Source of the DNA: Pragia fontium DSM 5563 = ATCC 49100
Lineage (GTDB): Bacteria > Pseudomonadota > Gammaproteobacteria > Enterobacterales > Enterobacteriaceae
Reading direction: 5' to 3'
Assembly: GCF_900112475.1 (NCBI RefSeq)
Contig: NZ_FOLW01000004.1
Span: 26,872-90,871, forward strand
DNA length: 64,000 nucleotides
Shown piece after piece: positions 8,169-18,083 of this stretch. Position 1 is the first letter of the stretch. Each line of letters opens with the position of its first letter. Position numbers and translations under genes: made by a program. The notes beneath the pieces are model-generated. The model made no database searches, was not told where the DNA came from, and saw nothing but the letters and a program-made list of their open reading frames with translations.

Positions 8169-9890
8169 TTACTCTGCAATATAAACGGTTTTTCCACCAA
8201 CGATGGTACGTAACACCGTGACATTCTCAATATCTTGCGCTGGAATATCAAAAACGTTTCGGTCAAGTACGATCATATCGGCAAATTTACCCGGTTCTAA
8301 TGAGCCAATAACGTCTTCGCGATGCTGGGCATAGGCGGAGTCGATAGTGGCGGAGCGCAGAACTTCGGTTACGGTGAGATTGCGATCGTTATCCAGACGC
8401 GGCGGTGTTACGCCGTTAACCGTACGACCTTGACGAGTAGCGGCGACTTTCAGATCGTACCATTCATCTAACCCATCAATTGGCCAGTCGCTACCAAATG
8501 CCACGACGGCACCAGCATCGATAAACTTGGCAATTGGTTCCAGCTCTTGAAAACGAGTTTCTCCCAACATATGCCGTTCAGCGATAATCAGTTCCGGGGT
8601 AGGGGCTGCCCACTGGAATGACAGGCAGGCAATGGCACCCAAACGAGCAAAGCGCTGGTAGTCGTTGGCATTCACCAGTTCGTTATGCGCCAGCCCTGGG
8701 CGAATATCTTTATCCGGATGAGCGGCACGCATTTTTTCAATGGCATCCAGCGCGATGGAAACTGCGCCTTCACCGACGGTATGCAGATGGGGATCAAACC
8801 CGGCAGCGGCAATTTTTTCCATCAGTTCATCAAGAATCTCAGGAGTGAAATAGAGATCGCCATAACGGTCGGTTAACTGCCAGTCTGGCGCCTCTTCTGT
8901 ACCTTTATTGATGGTATAAGGCTCAAGCAGTGATGCGGTCATGGTTGGCGGTTGTAGAACACCATCAACAAACATTTTGATATTGTGTAGACCAATACCT
9001 GGCTCTGGGGTCCACTCTGCCTGATGATAACGGTTAGCGAACTCAACGGCTTTGTCGACGGCAGCGGCAACGGCTTCTACGCTATGGGCGTCATCCGGGG
9101 TGATTTCACGGGCGGCCTGAAAACGAACCGTCAGCTTATTTTGCTGTTGTAATACACTGAACGCATCAAGTTGCTTCGGTGAAACGCGGGCATCCATCAC
9201 AGTCGTGACGCCTTGCGCATTCAGCACCTGCTGCACCAGTTCGGCAACTTTTACTGCCTGTTCAGCATTTAATGATGGAATACTGTCAACGGCGCGCATC
9301 GCCGGGGCATCTTCCAGAATACCGTTGAGCTCACCGTCGGCATATTTACCTATTTTGCCATCGCTAGGTTCTGGGGCATTTTTGTCGATGCCAAATAGTT
9401 CCAGAGCGCGGCTATTGGCCAACATAGTGTGACAGTCATTGGAGAACAGAATCACCGGGCGTGAGGTATTCAGGCGATCCATATCCGAACGATACATATC
9501 CGTACCGGCAGGCAGCATTCCCTGACGTAACCACGCGGTAACTTTTAACCAGTCGTTCTCACCTTTCAGCACATCTTTATCCAGATGTTGCTGCACACGC
9601 TGTAAGATTTGTTCAATCGTCAACGATTCGTAATTAAGATGACAGCCGGATAGTTGTTCACCGCCCCAAAATGGATGCATATGCCCATCAATAATACCCG
9701 GCATCATCATCTTACCCTGCAAGTCTATCTGCTGGGTTTGTGGTGTAATAAACCCTTGTAGCTCTTGCTCTGTACCACAGGCCAGAATTCTTCCTGAGGC
9801 GATAGCAACGGCTTCAACCACGCGGTTTTCAGCATCTGCCGTATAGATATATCCATTAAAATAAATGACGTCGGCCATTTTATTACTCAT
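8169..9890 (-). CDS. YtcJ-like metal-dependent amidohydrolase
   Basis: An amidohydrolase_3-family protein with the metal-binding DGHMHP motif (His70, His72), a later histidine in DPHLHTVGEGA, and the metal aspartate in AFGSDWPI. Such enzymes hydrolyse amide or carbamoyl bonds; the substrate cannot be predicted. The frame is open to a GTG at 9947, but the ATG at 9890 (MSNKMADVIYFNG) has a GGATG-like site and gives the usual N-terminal small beta domain (573 aa). No signal peptide is seen, so it is likely cytoplasmic. It lies downstream of, and in the same direction as, an amine/amino-acid permease, suggesting one uptake-and-cleavage unit. Confidence 0.85.
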   Translation of the reverse strand: MSNKMADVIYFNGYIYTADAENRVVEAVAIASGRILACGTEQELQGFITPQTQQIDLQGKMMMPGIIDGHMHPFWGGEQLSGCHLNYESLTIEQILQRVQQHLDKDVLKGENDWLKVTAWLRQGMLPAGTDMYRSDMDRLNTSRPVILFSNDCHTMLANSRALELFGIDKNAPEPSDGKIGKYADGELNGILEDAPAMRAVDSIPSLNAEQAVKVAELVQQVLNAQGVTTVMDARVSPKQLDAFSVLQQQNKLTVRFQAAREITPDDAHSVEAVAAAVDKAVEFANRYHQAEWTPEPGIGLHNIKMFVDGVLQPPTMTASLLEPYTINKGTEEAPDWQLTDRYGDLYFTPEILDELMEKIAAAGFDPHLHTVGEGAVSIALDAIEKMRAAHPDKDIRPGLAHNELVNANDYQRFARLGAIACLSFQWAAPTPELIIAERHMLGETRFQELEPIAKFIDAGAVVAFGSDWPIDGLDEWYDLKVAATRQGRTVNGVTPPRLDNDRNLTVTEVLRSATIDSAYAQHREDVIGSLEPGKFADMIVLDRNVFDIPAQDIENVTVLRTIVGGKTVYIAE

Positions 9891-10091
9891 CGTCAAACAT
9901 CCACTTATTGAAACATTGTTGTAAATTGCTGGCGTGTATGGATTCACGTCAGCACATATTTAGACCTATTACCCGTATATTAAAAGGAACGGGATAATAA
10001 GATAAGCCCTAATTAGGCGGTAAAATGATAAACGGGGAGAATGAAGTTCTCCCCGTTTAGGCTAATCATACTCTCTGTAATAGGGGGTAAG

Positions 10092-11444
10092 TTAGCCGAT
10101 AATCAGGTCCACTTCTTCAGCAGAAATCGACGGCGGCGTTTTACGGAAGCCGCGGGTAATTAGTGCCAGATAGGCTGCACCTACCGATAACCAAATCAAG
10201 CCAACGGTTAACGCTTCTTTATCCAGACTAGTCCATAACCACAGTGTTAACAATACACCGATGGAAGGTAAGACCAAACAGGTAAACAGTGTTTTAGCGC
10301 TGACTTTCTCTTTGCTATCAATAATGAAATGCTTAATCACCGTCAGATTAACAAAGGTGAATGCAATAAGTGCACCGAAGCTAATCATTGACGCAACCAT
10401 GCTTAACGACAGTACCAAGGCAAACAGCGATGTAATACCCACGAAGATGATCGAAATCACCGGGGTCTGTAAACGCGGATGAATATAGGCGAAAACAGAC
10501 TTCGGCAGCACACCTTCACGACCCATAGCGTAGAAAATACGGACGATACTGGCCTGAGATGTCATAGCAGAAGCAAAAACACCGATAACATAAGCCATGA
10601 TAAAGCTGGATGCCATCAGGGCACCGCCCACTTTCTTCATCACTTCCAGACTGGCGGTGTCGGTATTAGGAATAAAGTCCTGCCATGCCGGATAAATCAG
10701 ATGGGCACTGTAAGAAATAATGATAAACAGCGTACCGGCAATAAAGACGGTATACATAATGGCGCGTGGTAGAGCACGCTTGGCGTCTTTAGTTTCTTCA
10801 GCCATGGTTGAAATAGCATCAAAACCAAGAAATGCCAGACAAAGCACCGCGGCACCGGCAAACAGGCCAGAGACCTGATTTTGGGCAAAGGTAATCGGCA
10901 CCAGTAATGCGTCCACATCTAAAGTAAACGTGGTCTGGAAGCACAGATACAGGAATACCGCAATAAAGACCAATTGCATCAGAATAATCAGCATATTCAT
11001 TGAGCTAACCAGCTTAATACCTAAAATATTCAGGCTGGTAACAATAAATATGGTGGCGCAGATAATCACACCCATCGGAATTGACGGGAATGCTTCATGC
11101 ATAAATATACCAATAGCAATATAGTTAATTATTGGTAAGAACAGATAATCAAGTAATTGAGTCCAGCCAACTAAAAAGCCCAAATTACCCCCAAATGTCT
11201 TTTGGACATAGGAATAGGCTGAACCTGAAAGAGGTAGCTCGCTTGTCATACGGCAATAGCTTAAGGCCGTAAACAAAATTGCTGATAAGGTGATAATATA
11301 AGCCACCGGTAGGTGACCTTCACTGAGTACTGTAACTTGACCATATGTGGTGAAGATACCCAATGGAACCATATAGGCCAATCCAAAGAATACTAACGCT
11401 GGAGTGGTAAGTACTCTTTTCATTCGTACTGCATTATGTTGCAT
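10092..11444 (-). CDS. APC-family permease, PuuP-like
   Basis: An amino acid-polyamine-organocation transporter of about 450 aa with roughly 12 hydrophobic segments. The family stretch FLGFDAISTMAEETKDAKRALP and segments such as GFLVGWTQLLDYLFLP and ISFGALIAFTFVNL resemble the putrescine importer PuuP most closely. I choose the ATG at 11444 (MQHNAVRMKRVLTTP) with GGAA upstream; the frame is open slightly further to a GTG. It is followed by the amidohydrolase gene after about 200 bp, so imported substrate may be handed to it. The substrate (polyamine, amino acid or derivative) is inference. Confidence 0.85.
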   Translation of the reverse strand: MQHNAVRMKRVLTTPALVFFGLAYMVPLGIFTTYGQVTVLSEGHLPVAYIITLSAILFTALSYCRMTSELPLSGSAYSYVQKTFGGNLGFLVGWTQLLDYLFLPIINYIAIGIFMHEAFPSIPMGVIICATIFIVTSLNILGIKLVSSMNMLIILMQLVFIAVFLYLCFQTTFTLDVDALLVPITFAQNQVSGLFAGAAVLCLAFLGFDAISTMAEETKDAKRALPRAIMYTVFIAGTLFIIISYSAHLIYPAWQDFIPNTDTASLEVMKKVGGALMASSFIMAYVIGVFASAMTSQASIVRIFYAMGREGVLPKSVFAYIHPRLQTPVISIIFVGITSLFALVLSLSMVASMISFGALIAFTFVNLTVIKHFIIDSKEKVSAKTLFTCLVLPSIGVLLTLWLWTSLDKEALTVGLIWLSVGAAYLALITRGFRKTPPSISAEEVDLIIG

Positions 11445-12748
11445 TATTTTCCAAGCCCTTCCCAAAAGCCCTACTCAATGCAGCCTATATATTGGATATA
11501 GCACTACACCTGAAATAATCGATGGTGCGCTCATTTTCAGTGAAACTACGTCTGATAAAACAGAGCAGGGTTCATTGAAACGTCGGAGATAAAAAGTCTT
11601 ATCATCCATCCGCTGGGGTGAGCGCAGGGGGCGTACCATATAGCACTTACCATGGTTTGGCAATCACTAGTCGTAGCCCGTTGTGATTTTATCATCAATC
11701 TTTATTGAAAAGCTAGATATAGCAAGGCTTACAGCGAGATTTTAATCGTAAAAAAATATTAGCGTCTCATGATAATATTTTGTGATGTTTTTGTTAGGCA
11801 GAATAGGGGGTATCAGCTATTTCGTATTGATTACTGCGTGTTATTCCTAATGCTTATAAAAACAAGCTTATATTTAAGTATTAATAAGTATTCATTCAAG
11901 TTAATTTAAGTTTAAATTTTGGGTAATTAATCTTATTTCCTTAACTGTTGCACGGTTTTTAAATAAAATTATTGATTTGGAAATATAGGTAATACCATGA
12001 AGAGGATTAAGCTAAGTGGTTATTTTTAAAATAACATATTAATCATTGTTATCAATTAAAGGAGGCGGAGATTTAATCTTTGCTGGAATATAGATTAAAT
12101 TTAGTTGTTCAATATTTTCCAGTGATGTTTTTTTAATCATTATCCATGAAGGAATGAATAACAATAAAACAATTAACGCTGGCGTCATCTGTTGATTAAA
12201 CAATGGCAACAGAGGTGATGAAAACATTTTTTCATGACTGGAGATGGGCTGAGAGGTCTGGCGTCTGGTCTTTTCCTCCTCAGTGCTGAGGCAGAGTATT
12301 AACTTTTAATTTACCTTGGTTATTATAAGTGGCCTAAATTAACTGTGGCATTGAGTGCTGAAGTTCCGTGGTGAAATTAAATGAGTAGACTGCTTAATAG
12401 AATAAAGCAGCTCATGGATTTATATATTTATGAAAATATTGTAGTTATTTATTATTTAAATTGATTTCACATGTAATTATTAAGATTAAAACTACTTTTG
12501 TGATTTTTGATTTAATATTTTAATCGGTTGCATGTGGACAATTAAAAAGAAAGAGAGATAATAATATAAACAGCCTGACTTTCATTTTACTCGATAGATA
12601 AAATACATTTTTAATGTTCAGGCTGATATTTTTTATAAAGCACATTGCAGAAAATCGGGTAGCTCGAAAGGTGAATATGCCTTTTCTGCTTAACCGTGGT
12701 TCCTCTTTTTGTGATGTTTGGTCTAAATACCCCAGGAGTTGATAAACA
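11445..12748. other. Long AT-rich intergenic region
   Basis: About 1.3 kb between the divergent permease and autotransporter genes with no gene I can support. A 10-bp direct repeat ATATAGCACT occurs at 11496 and 11638 near the permease side. CCTCAG-TG-CTGAGG (12278-12291) is a short perfect hairpin. A 62-codon minus-strand frame at 12039-12227 encodes a hydrophobic segment but lacks a good ribosome site. The region is much more AT-rich than its neighbours, as is common for regulated surface-protein genes. Confidence 0.5.
12571..12625 (+). promoter_or_regulatory. Leader inverted repeat before autotransporter gene
   Basis: CAGCCTGA (12571-12578) and TCAGGCTG (12618-12625) form an 8-bp stem with a 39-base spacer, followed at once by ATATTTTTTAT. 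On the plus strand this resembles a long-loop intrinsic terminator or attenuator about 120 bp upstream of the autotransporter start. Confidence 0.35.
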
Positions 12749-15394
12749 ATGGATGCATTTCCTCGCGGCTTAAATCAGCTAAAAGCGGGCAACCAAAAGA
12801 TGATAATGACGATAAAACCTTCAGCGATGGCGCTTGCGATTGCTCTGTCGTTTACCTCGAATGTGGCATTGGCAGACGATTACCTGGTTGAAGGGGCTGA
12901 CGTTCAGGTTGACGCAGGACACCCGTTAGCGATGCCACAAGGCGATACACTGATCATTGGCGGGGATAATACCTCGGGCTCACTGACCGTTTCCGAAGGC
13001 GGACTGATCGATAATAGTTCTAGCGATGGTATCGTGAGTATTGGTGGTTGGATATTTAAGGATTGGACTAATTCTCGCGGAGAGCTTCACGTTACCGGTC
13101 AAGGTTCTTCGTTAAAAACGGGGACGTTGATGATTGGCTATACGGAAAATAGTCAGGGGAAATTGCTGATTTCGGATGGTGGACAGGTTAGCGCGAGTAC
13201 TTACGGATATATCGGCGGTGCCGGACTCGGATCTCGTGCAGAAATCATTGTTTCTGATACTGGCAGTCAATTATCCGTTCCGCTTATGTTGCTCTCGGAT
13301 AGACTGACCGTTCAGGACGGAGGAAGCGTCAACATTAAAGATATGCTGTCAATAGGGCAGTTTTATGCCAATGGCAGCAATGATCCTATCTCTGGGCGAG
13401 TTGTTGTTACCGGTAGTGGTTCTTCACTTAATGCGGGCTTCATTTTGATGGGAGTTGGCGAGATTGATGGCGATATTAGTACATTAACCGTGGCTGACGG
13501 TGGCAGTGTTTTTGCCAAAAGGGTATCGAATTTAGGTTTGGATTTAGGTCATTTCAACGGTGATATTCTATTAGGTTTAAATGATGGTTCTCGAGGCGTT
13601 TTGGCGATTGGTGCAATAGCCGGTGATACCGCTCAAAAAGCGGGTTATGTTATTGCAGATGAAATTCAATTGAGTAACCGTCAGTTAAATATCTCGGGTA
13701 ATACGTTGGAAAATTCCGAGGGGCAGATCGTGTTTAATCATACTGCTACTGAGGAAGAGCGCTATACCTTTACCCCACGGATTGTTGGTGACGGTACCGT
13801 AGATGTTTATTCCGGCGTAACGACACTATCAGCGGCGAATAGCTATACGGGGATGACATCGCTCTATGGCGGTACTCTCAAAGCCGGGGGTGAAAATACC
13901 TTCAGTCCAGCGGCAGATTATGCCACTTACGCTGATAGTCACCTTGATTTGAATGGATTTAATCAGACGTTAAGCTCATTAACCCATGCCGGTACGTTGA
14001 TTTTTGGTGAACAGCCCGGCACGCATCTGACCATTAGCGGAAATTACGTCGGTAATGGTGGATTATTGTTGATGAACGGGGCGATTAATGGGGACGATTC
14101 GTTAACCGATAAATTAACCGTGATTGGGGATACCTCCGGAAATACTCGGGTAAGGGTGACCAATCTAGGCGGAAAAGGCGCTCAGACGATACAAGGAGTT
14201 GAGCTGATTAGCGTTCAGGGCAAGTCTGACGGCGTTTTTACTCAGGAAGGGCGAATTGTAGCCGGTGCTTATGATTATACGTTAGTGAGAGGGAGTGGTA
14301 ACAACAGTGCGAATTGGTATTTAACCAGCGAATATGTTGAACCCAATATACCGCCCAAAGAACCTGATGTGTCTAATAATCAGCCAGATGCGCCGTCTGA
14401 AAAACCTATATTACATAATGAGCGGCCAGAGGCAGCGAGCTATAGCGCCAATCTGGCTGCGGCAAATACGCTATTTAATACCTCCCTGCACGACCGTTTA
14501 GGCGAAACGCAATATATTGATGCGCTGACCGGTGAAACTCGCGTTACCAGCATGTGGTTAAGGCAGGTTGGTGGGCATAATCGAGTGCGCAGTAACAGTC
14601 GTCAATTGAGAACCCAAAGTCATCGTTATGTGGTGCAACTGGGGGGGGATATTGCTCAATGGAGTAGCGATGGCCTTAATCGACTTCACTTGGGGCTGAT
14701 GGCGGGTTACGGTAATAGCCAAGGTGATAGCTATTCAAAATTGTCGGGCTATCGTTCAAAAAATGAAGTCTATGGTTATTCCGCTGGCGGTTATGCCACT
14801 TGGTATGCTAATCAGCAGGAGAAAACTGGAACCTATATTGATATCTGGGCTCAGTATAGCTGGTTTAAAAACCAGGTTAATGGCGATGCCTTACCTTCCG
14901 AAAAGTATAACGCCAGTGGTGTGACAACCTCTATTGAGAGTGGCTATACATTTAAAGTTGGAGAGGATAGAAATGCGGGTAAGCGCTATTTTATTCAGCC
15001 TAAGGCTCAGATTGTTTGGATGAATGTTGAAGCCGATCGCCATACCGAAGCCAATGGTACACAAATGATTGGTCAAGGTGACGGTAATGTGATGACAAAA
15101 TTAGGGTTTAGAGCCTATATGCAAGGGCACAACTCAATTGATGATGGCAAAGACAGAGAGTTTGAACCCTTTATTGAGACGAGTTGGATTCACAATAGCA
15201 AACAGTTTGGCGCAAGAATGGACGGTGGTGCCACGATAGAGCAGCAGGGCGATAAAAATTTGGCTGAAGTTAAACTGGGTATTGATGGACAGTTAAATAA
15301 AAATATGAGCCTGTGGACTAACGTTGCTCAACAAGTCGGTCAATATGGCTATAGTGATACTTCGCTAACGTTAGGCCTGAAATACGCATTCTAA
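12749..15394 (+). CDS. Autotransporter (type Va secretion) with PATR-like passenger
   Basis: An 881-aa surface protein. The ATG at 12749 has AGGAG ten bases upstream and gives a long, extended N-terminus before the hydrophobic signal segment (about residues 21-40) and an ALADD cleavage site near residue 42. The passenger is rich in Gly/Ser/Thr/Asn beta-helix repeats such as GSLTVSEGG, GQVSAST and the PATR-like SYTGMTSLYGGTLKAG. A proline-rich hinge (PNIPPKEPDVSNNQPDAP) precedes the C-terminal 12-stranded beta-barrel, which ends in LGLKYAF with the terminal Phe needed for BAM insertion. No protease or esterase motif is seen, so an adhesin or aggregation role is the best guess. Confidence 0.9.
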   Translation: MDAFPRGLNQLKAGNQKMIMTIKPSAMALAIALSFTSNVALADDYLVEGADVQVDAGHPLAMPQGDTLIIGGDNTSGSLTVSEGGLIDNSSSDGIVSIGGWIFKDWTNSRGELHVTGQGSSLKTGTLMIGYTENSQGKLLISDGGQVSASTYGYIGGAGLGSRAEIIVSDTGSQLSVPLMLLSDRLTVQDGGSVNIKDMLSIGQFYANGSNDPISGRVVVTGSGSSLNAGFILMGVGEIDGDISTLTVADGGSVFAKRVSNLGLDLGHFNGDILLGLNDGSRGVLAIGAIAGDTAQKAGYVIADEIQLSNRQLNISGNTLENSEGQIVFNHTATEEERYTFTPRIVGDGTVDVYSGVTTLSAANSYTGMTSLYGGTLKAGGENTFSPAADYATYADSHLDLNGFNQTLSSLTHAGTLIFGEQPGTHLTISGNYVGNGGLLLMNGAINGDDSLTDKLTVIGDTSGNTRVRVTNLGGKGAQTIQGVELISVQGKSDGVFTQEGRIVAGAYDYTLVRGSGNNSANWYLTSEYVEPNIPPKEPDVSNNQPDAPSEKPILHNERPEAASYSANLAAANTLFNTSLHDRLGETQYIDALTGETRVTSMWLRQVGGHNRVRSNSRQLRTQSHRYVVQLGGDIAQWSSDGLNRLHLGLMAGYGNSQGDSYSKLSGYRSKNEVYGYSAGGYATWYANQQEKTGTYIDIWAQYSWFKNQVNGDALPSEKYNASGVTTSIESGYTFKVGEDRNAGKRYFIQPKAQIVWMNVEADRHTEANGTQMIGQGDGNVMTKLGFRAYMQGHNSIDDGKDREFEPFIETSWIHNSKQFGARMDGGATIEQQGDKNLAEVKLGIDGQLNKNMSLWTNVAQQVGQYGYSDTSLTLGLKYAF

Positions 15395-15405
15395 TGATAA
15401 CGTTA

Positions 15406-15429
15406 TGGGCTGGGGAATCTCCTGGCCCA
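15406..15429 (+). terminator. Hairpin after first autotransporter gene
   Basis: TGGGC/GCCCA with an inner GGGGA/TCTCC pairing forms a compact hairpin 12 bases after the autotransporter stop. There is no T-run, so termination strength is uncertain. Confidence 0.35.
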
Positions 15430-15686
15430 CATCTCTCCTGATTCACCGACGACTGAGTACTCTGCCACATTAATATTCTTTGTCTGAACCTTTGAAGCCG
15501 AATGGTCGAGATTAACCGCTAAATTCAAAATTAGTGACAGTGTCACGTATTGATGGCTGGCAACCGGGTGCGCGCACTGCGTGCTGAAATGTTAAGACAT
15601 ACGCTTTTTCCATTTGTGAACCCGGATAGTTTAGCTATAAGATGTTTAACAGAACAAATTCCGATATTTTAATTTGAAGGTTGATA

Positions 15687-16031
15687 ATGGCTTATATCCC
15701 TAAAAACTATGCCAGACTTGAAAGCGGCTATCGCGAAAAAGCGCTTAAGTTGTTTCCATGGGTGTGTGGTAGATGCTCTCGCGAGTTTGTTTATTCCAAT
15801 TTACGTGAGTTAACCGTACACCATATCGATCACGATCATTCCAATAACCCTGAAGATGGTAGTAACTGGGAAATGCTTTGTCTGTTTTGCCATGACCATG
15901 AGCACTCTAAATATACTGAAGCGGATATCTATGGCTCAACGGTTATCGCTGGGGAAGATGCCCAAAAAGATCAGGGGCTGGCAACCCATAACCCGTTTGC
16001 TAATCTGCGGAATATGATGGATAAGAAATAG
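15687..16031 (+). CDS. yajD: YajD-type HNH nuclease-like protein
   Basis: A 114-aa protein nearly identical in sequence pattern to E. coli YajD, an HNH-endonuclease-like zinc protein of unknown role. Zinc ligands are C27-GR-C30 and the second pair in CLFCHDH. The HNH core is VHHIDHDHSNNPEDGSNW. The frame opens at a TTG (15681), but the ATG at 15687 preceded by GAAGG at six bases is the better start and matches the E. coli N-terminus MA-IPKNYARLESGYREKAL. The following GST gene is 45 bp downstream in the same direction. Confidence 0.95.
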   Translation: MAYIPKNYARLESGYREKALKLFPWVCGRCSREFVYSNLRELTVHHIDHDHSNNPEDGSNWEMLCLFCHDHEHSKYTEADIYGSTVIAGEDAQKDQGLATHNPFANLRNMMDKK

Positions 16032-16076
16032 TTTATTTGGTTTTTTCTAACAGGCTTAATCAAAGGAATCGATTTT

Positions 16077-16718
16077 ATGACGTCAGATAAGGTACATATA
16101 CTCGGCCCGCAGTTCAGTACTTTCGTGCGTAGCGTACAATTATGCTGCGAGGAAAAAGGGATTGCCTATACCGTTGGCTCGACAATCGACCAACAAACGG
16201 TATCGCTGAATGACGGTAGCCTGTTTCAGTTCCATCCCTTTGGTAAAGTGCCAGTATTAATTCACCATGGAAAACGTTTTTTTGAAACCCCGGCCATTTG
16301 TCGCTATCTGGATAACTGTTTTGATGGGGTCGCTTTACAGCCAGATACCGCCGAAGCTAAGGCCGAAGTTGATGAATGGTCAAACTGCTTGGCTATCTAT
16401 GTTGATCGGGCGTTGGTGCGTGATTATCTGTTGGAATTTGCTTTTCCAAGAGGGCCAGAAGGCCAGATCAGAAAACAAGAGATTAAAGCAGCTGAACCTC
16501 AGGTGCTTAAAGTGCTTGGGCTATTAGATACAGAGCTGGGAAGTAAACCATTTTTTAAAGGCGACAACTTTACCATTGCCGATGCCATTCTTATTCCGAT
16601 GCTGGATTACCTGCAAAGACTACCGCATGCCGAGCAATTATTCAGTGGGCTGCAATATTTACCCGGGTATTTACAGCGTATGCGTGACAGAGCATCCGCC
16701 AAAGCAGTTTTGATCTAA
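16077..16718 (+). CDS. Glutathione S-transferase family protein
   Basis: A 213-aa two-domain GST. The thioredoxin-like N-terminal domain shows the cis-proline region FGKVPVLIHHGKRFFETPAICRYLD, which holds the PVL and E-T/S-x-AI glutathione-binding elements. The all-helical C-terminal domain includes the N-capping box FTIADAILIPML. AAAGGA precedes the ATG. It probably conjugates or reduces small electrophiles in the cytoplasm; the subclass and substrate are not readable from sequence. It may be cotranscribed with yajD. Confidence 0.9.
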   Translation: MTSDKVHILGPQFSTFVRSVQLCCEEKGIAYTVGSTIDQQTVSLNDGSLFQFHPFGKVPVLIHHGKRFFETPAICRYLDNCFDGVALQPDTAEAKAEVDEWSNCLAIYVDRALVRDYLLEFAFPRGPEGQIRKQEIKAAEPQVLKVLGLLDTELGSKPFFKGDNFTIADAILIPMLDYLQRLPHAEQLFSGLQYLPGYLQRMRDRASAKAVLI

Positions 16719-16777
16719 ACGTTAATGGACGGTTATCGGCTAGACAATCGAAAGGGATGACCGATCATATCAATAGA

Positions 16778-17275
16778 CTAAATCACCGTCATAAACGGAG
16801 CGGCTCGCTGTTGAAGTCGTTCGCACACTTCATTAAAGGTCGCTTCATTTTTCAACAGGCTTTTTTGAATTCGATATTTTCCCTGTAACGTCACGATTTC
16901 CAATGCTTCATTGTGTTGGCGATTAACCCGTTCTAATGCCCTGATATCGCCATATTGCACGGTGATGATTTTCGACATTACGTGACCTTTTGGGTAGTTA
17001 ACGGAATCAGAGGTCAAGATCAGGTTCTGGCGAGAAGAAAAGCTGTTGAGCAGAATTAAGAACGACATGAGCGTCAGCAGGGCGAAAATGATGGCGGTTG
17101 CGGAAAGTAAGTATTGGGTTTGAGTCACCGAGAGTTTGGCCGATTGGCCAATCACCAACCACTGGTCAACATCATCGATTTGATTGAACGAAAAATAGGT
17201 TAACCAGCCGAAAAAGCCGATAGCCATCAGCACAAAAAAACGATTCATTTTATAAGGATATTTTATCCTATCCAT
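16778..17275 (-). CDS. Two-helix inner-membrane protein with PH-like tail
   Basis: Unrecognised protein. I choose the ATG at 17275 (MDRIKYPYKMNRFF), which has AAGGA about ten bases upstream, over the longer frame to 17392; this gives 165 aa. Two hydrophobic segments (about residues 11-28 and 52-73) are followed by a soluble part containing LILTSDSVNYPKGHVM and ITVQYGDIRALER, a strand pattern resembling bacterial PH-like domains (as in YdbT/YcdB-type membrane proteins). It is convergent with the GST gene. The function is unknown; the domain suggestion is inference. Confidence 0.7.
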   Translation of the reverse strand: MDRIKYPYKMNRFFVLMAIGFFGWLTYFSFNQIDDVDQWLVIGQSAKLSVTQTQYLLSATAIIFALLTLMSFLILLNSFSSRQNLILTSDSVNYPKGHVMSKIITVQYGDIRALERVNRQHNEALEIVTLQGKYRIQKSLLKNEATFNEVCERLQQRAAPFMTVI

Positions 17276-18083
17276 AAGTGATTCCTTCTGGTGTTGGTGG
17301 CAAGTCGTCTGAATAACGTTAGTTGGCTTCACTATATTCGTCTGAGCCGGGAATAACAAATTAAGCAGGCCGATTGTTTCATTATCAAGCAATCCAGCAC
17401 CTATATTCTTTACACTCAGCCGGTCTAAACGGTTATTGAAATTCGAACAATAATTATCATTTGAGATGGTGATCTATATTTTACTCAGGTAAATACCAAT
17501 CATTAATTGTATTTAAATTACATGGCTCACTCTATTTCACGGTTTCATCTTTGAAACTTTTCTTATTAAACAAGTGCGACTTTTTATTTTATCCGCGGAG
17601 AGAAACCGGTGTATCTTAAATAATAGAGTGGAACGACACGACGATCGTTAATTTATGGTATTGCCATCTCGTTAATGAATAAATAAAAAAGCAGAGATAA
17701 AATTTTTCTTAATCTGATGAATTATATGAACTACTGGTTTAAATAAAATTATTTTTATAAATTAAATTATTTTTTATACTCTTCCTTTTAGCTGTTATTT
17801 TATTTTTGTTTAGTATTATCAATTGGTTAATTATTTTAATTTCATGCGTTATTTATTTTTATTGTCTATTCGTAATATTTCTTTGATTAAATGCCAAACC
17901 TTGCCTATATATCTACTTAATAAAACAAAATAGTTACTCAGCTTTATTTATTATTTTTTAAGGGATTGTGAATTTATTCCTGGGCCAAGTTTTGACTTCC
18001 TTTGGTTTTTAACCTTGCGGGAAGTTTTCTTGGCGTGGTTTGTCGTCGTATTTTGCATTTAACTCATAGGTAAGAGGTGGTAC
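17276..18083. other. AT-rich regulatory region upstream of the giant adhesin gene
   Basis: About 800 bp with no supported gene, very AT-rich between 17640 and 17960. A leader dyad CCAAG...CTTCC / GGAAG...CTTGG lies at 17985-18033, about 50 bases before the adhesin start, and could fold in the mRNA leader. The adhesin ribosome site is AGAGGTGG at 18073-18080. In Salmonella the related bapA promoter responds to CsgD; no recognisable CsgD site was identified here. Confidence 0.5.

Noticed and set aside
12039..12227. 62-codon minus-strand frame with a hydrophobic segment
   Set aside because: No ribosome site, no recognisable family, in an AT-rich gap; a chance frame is likelier.
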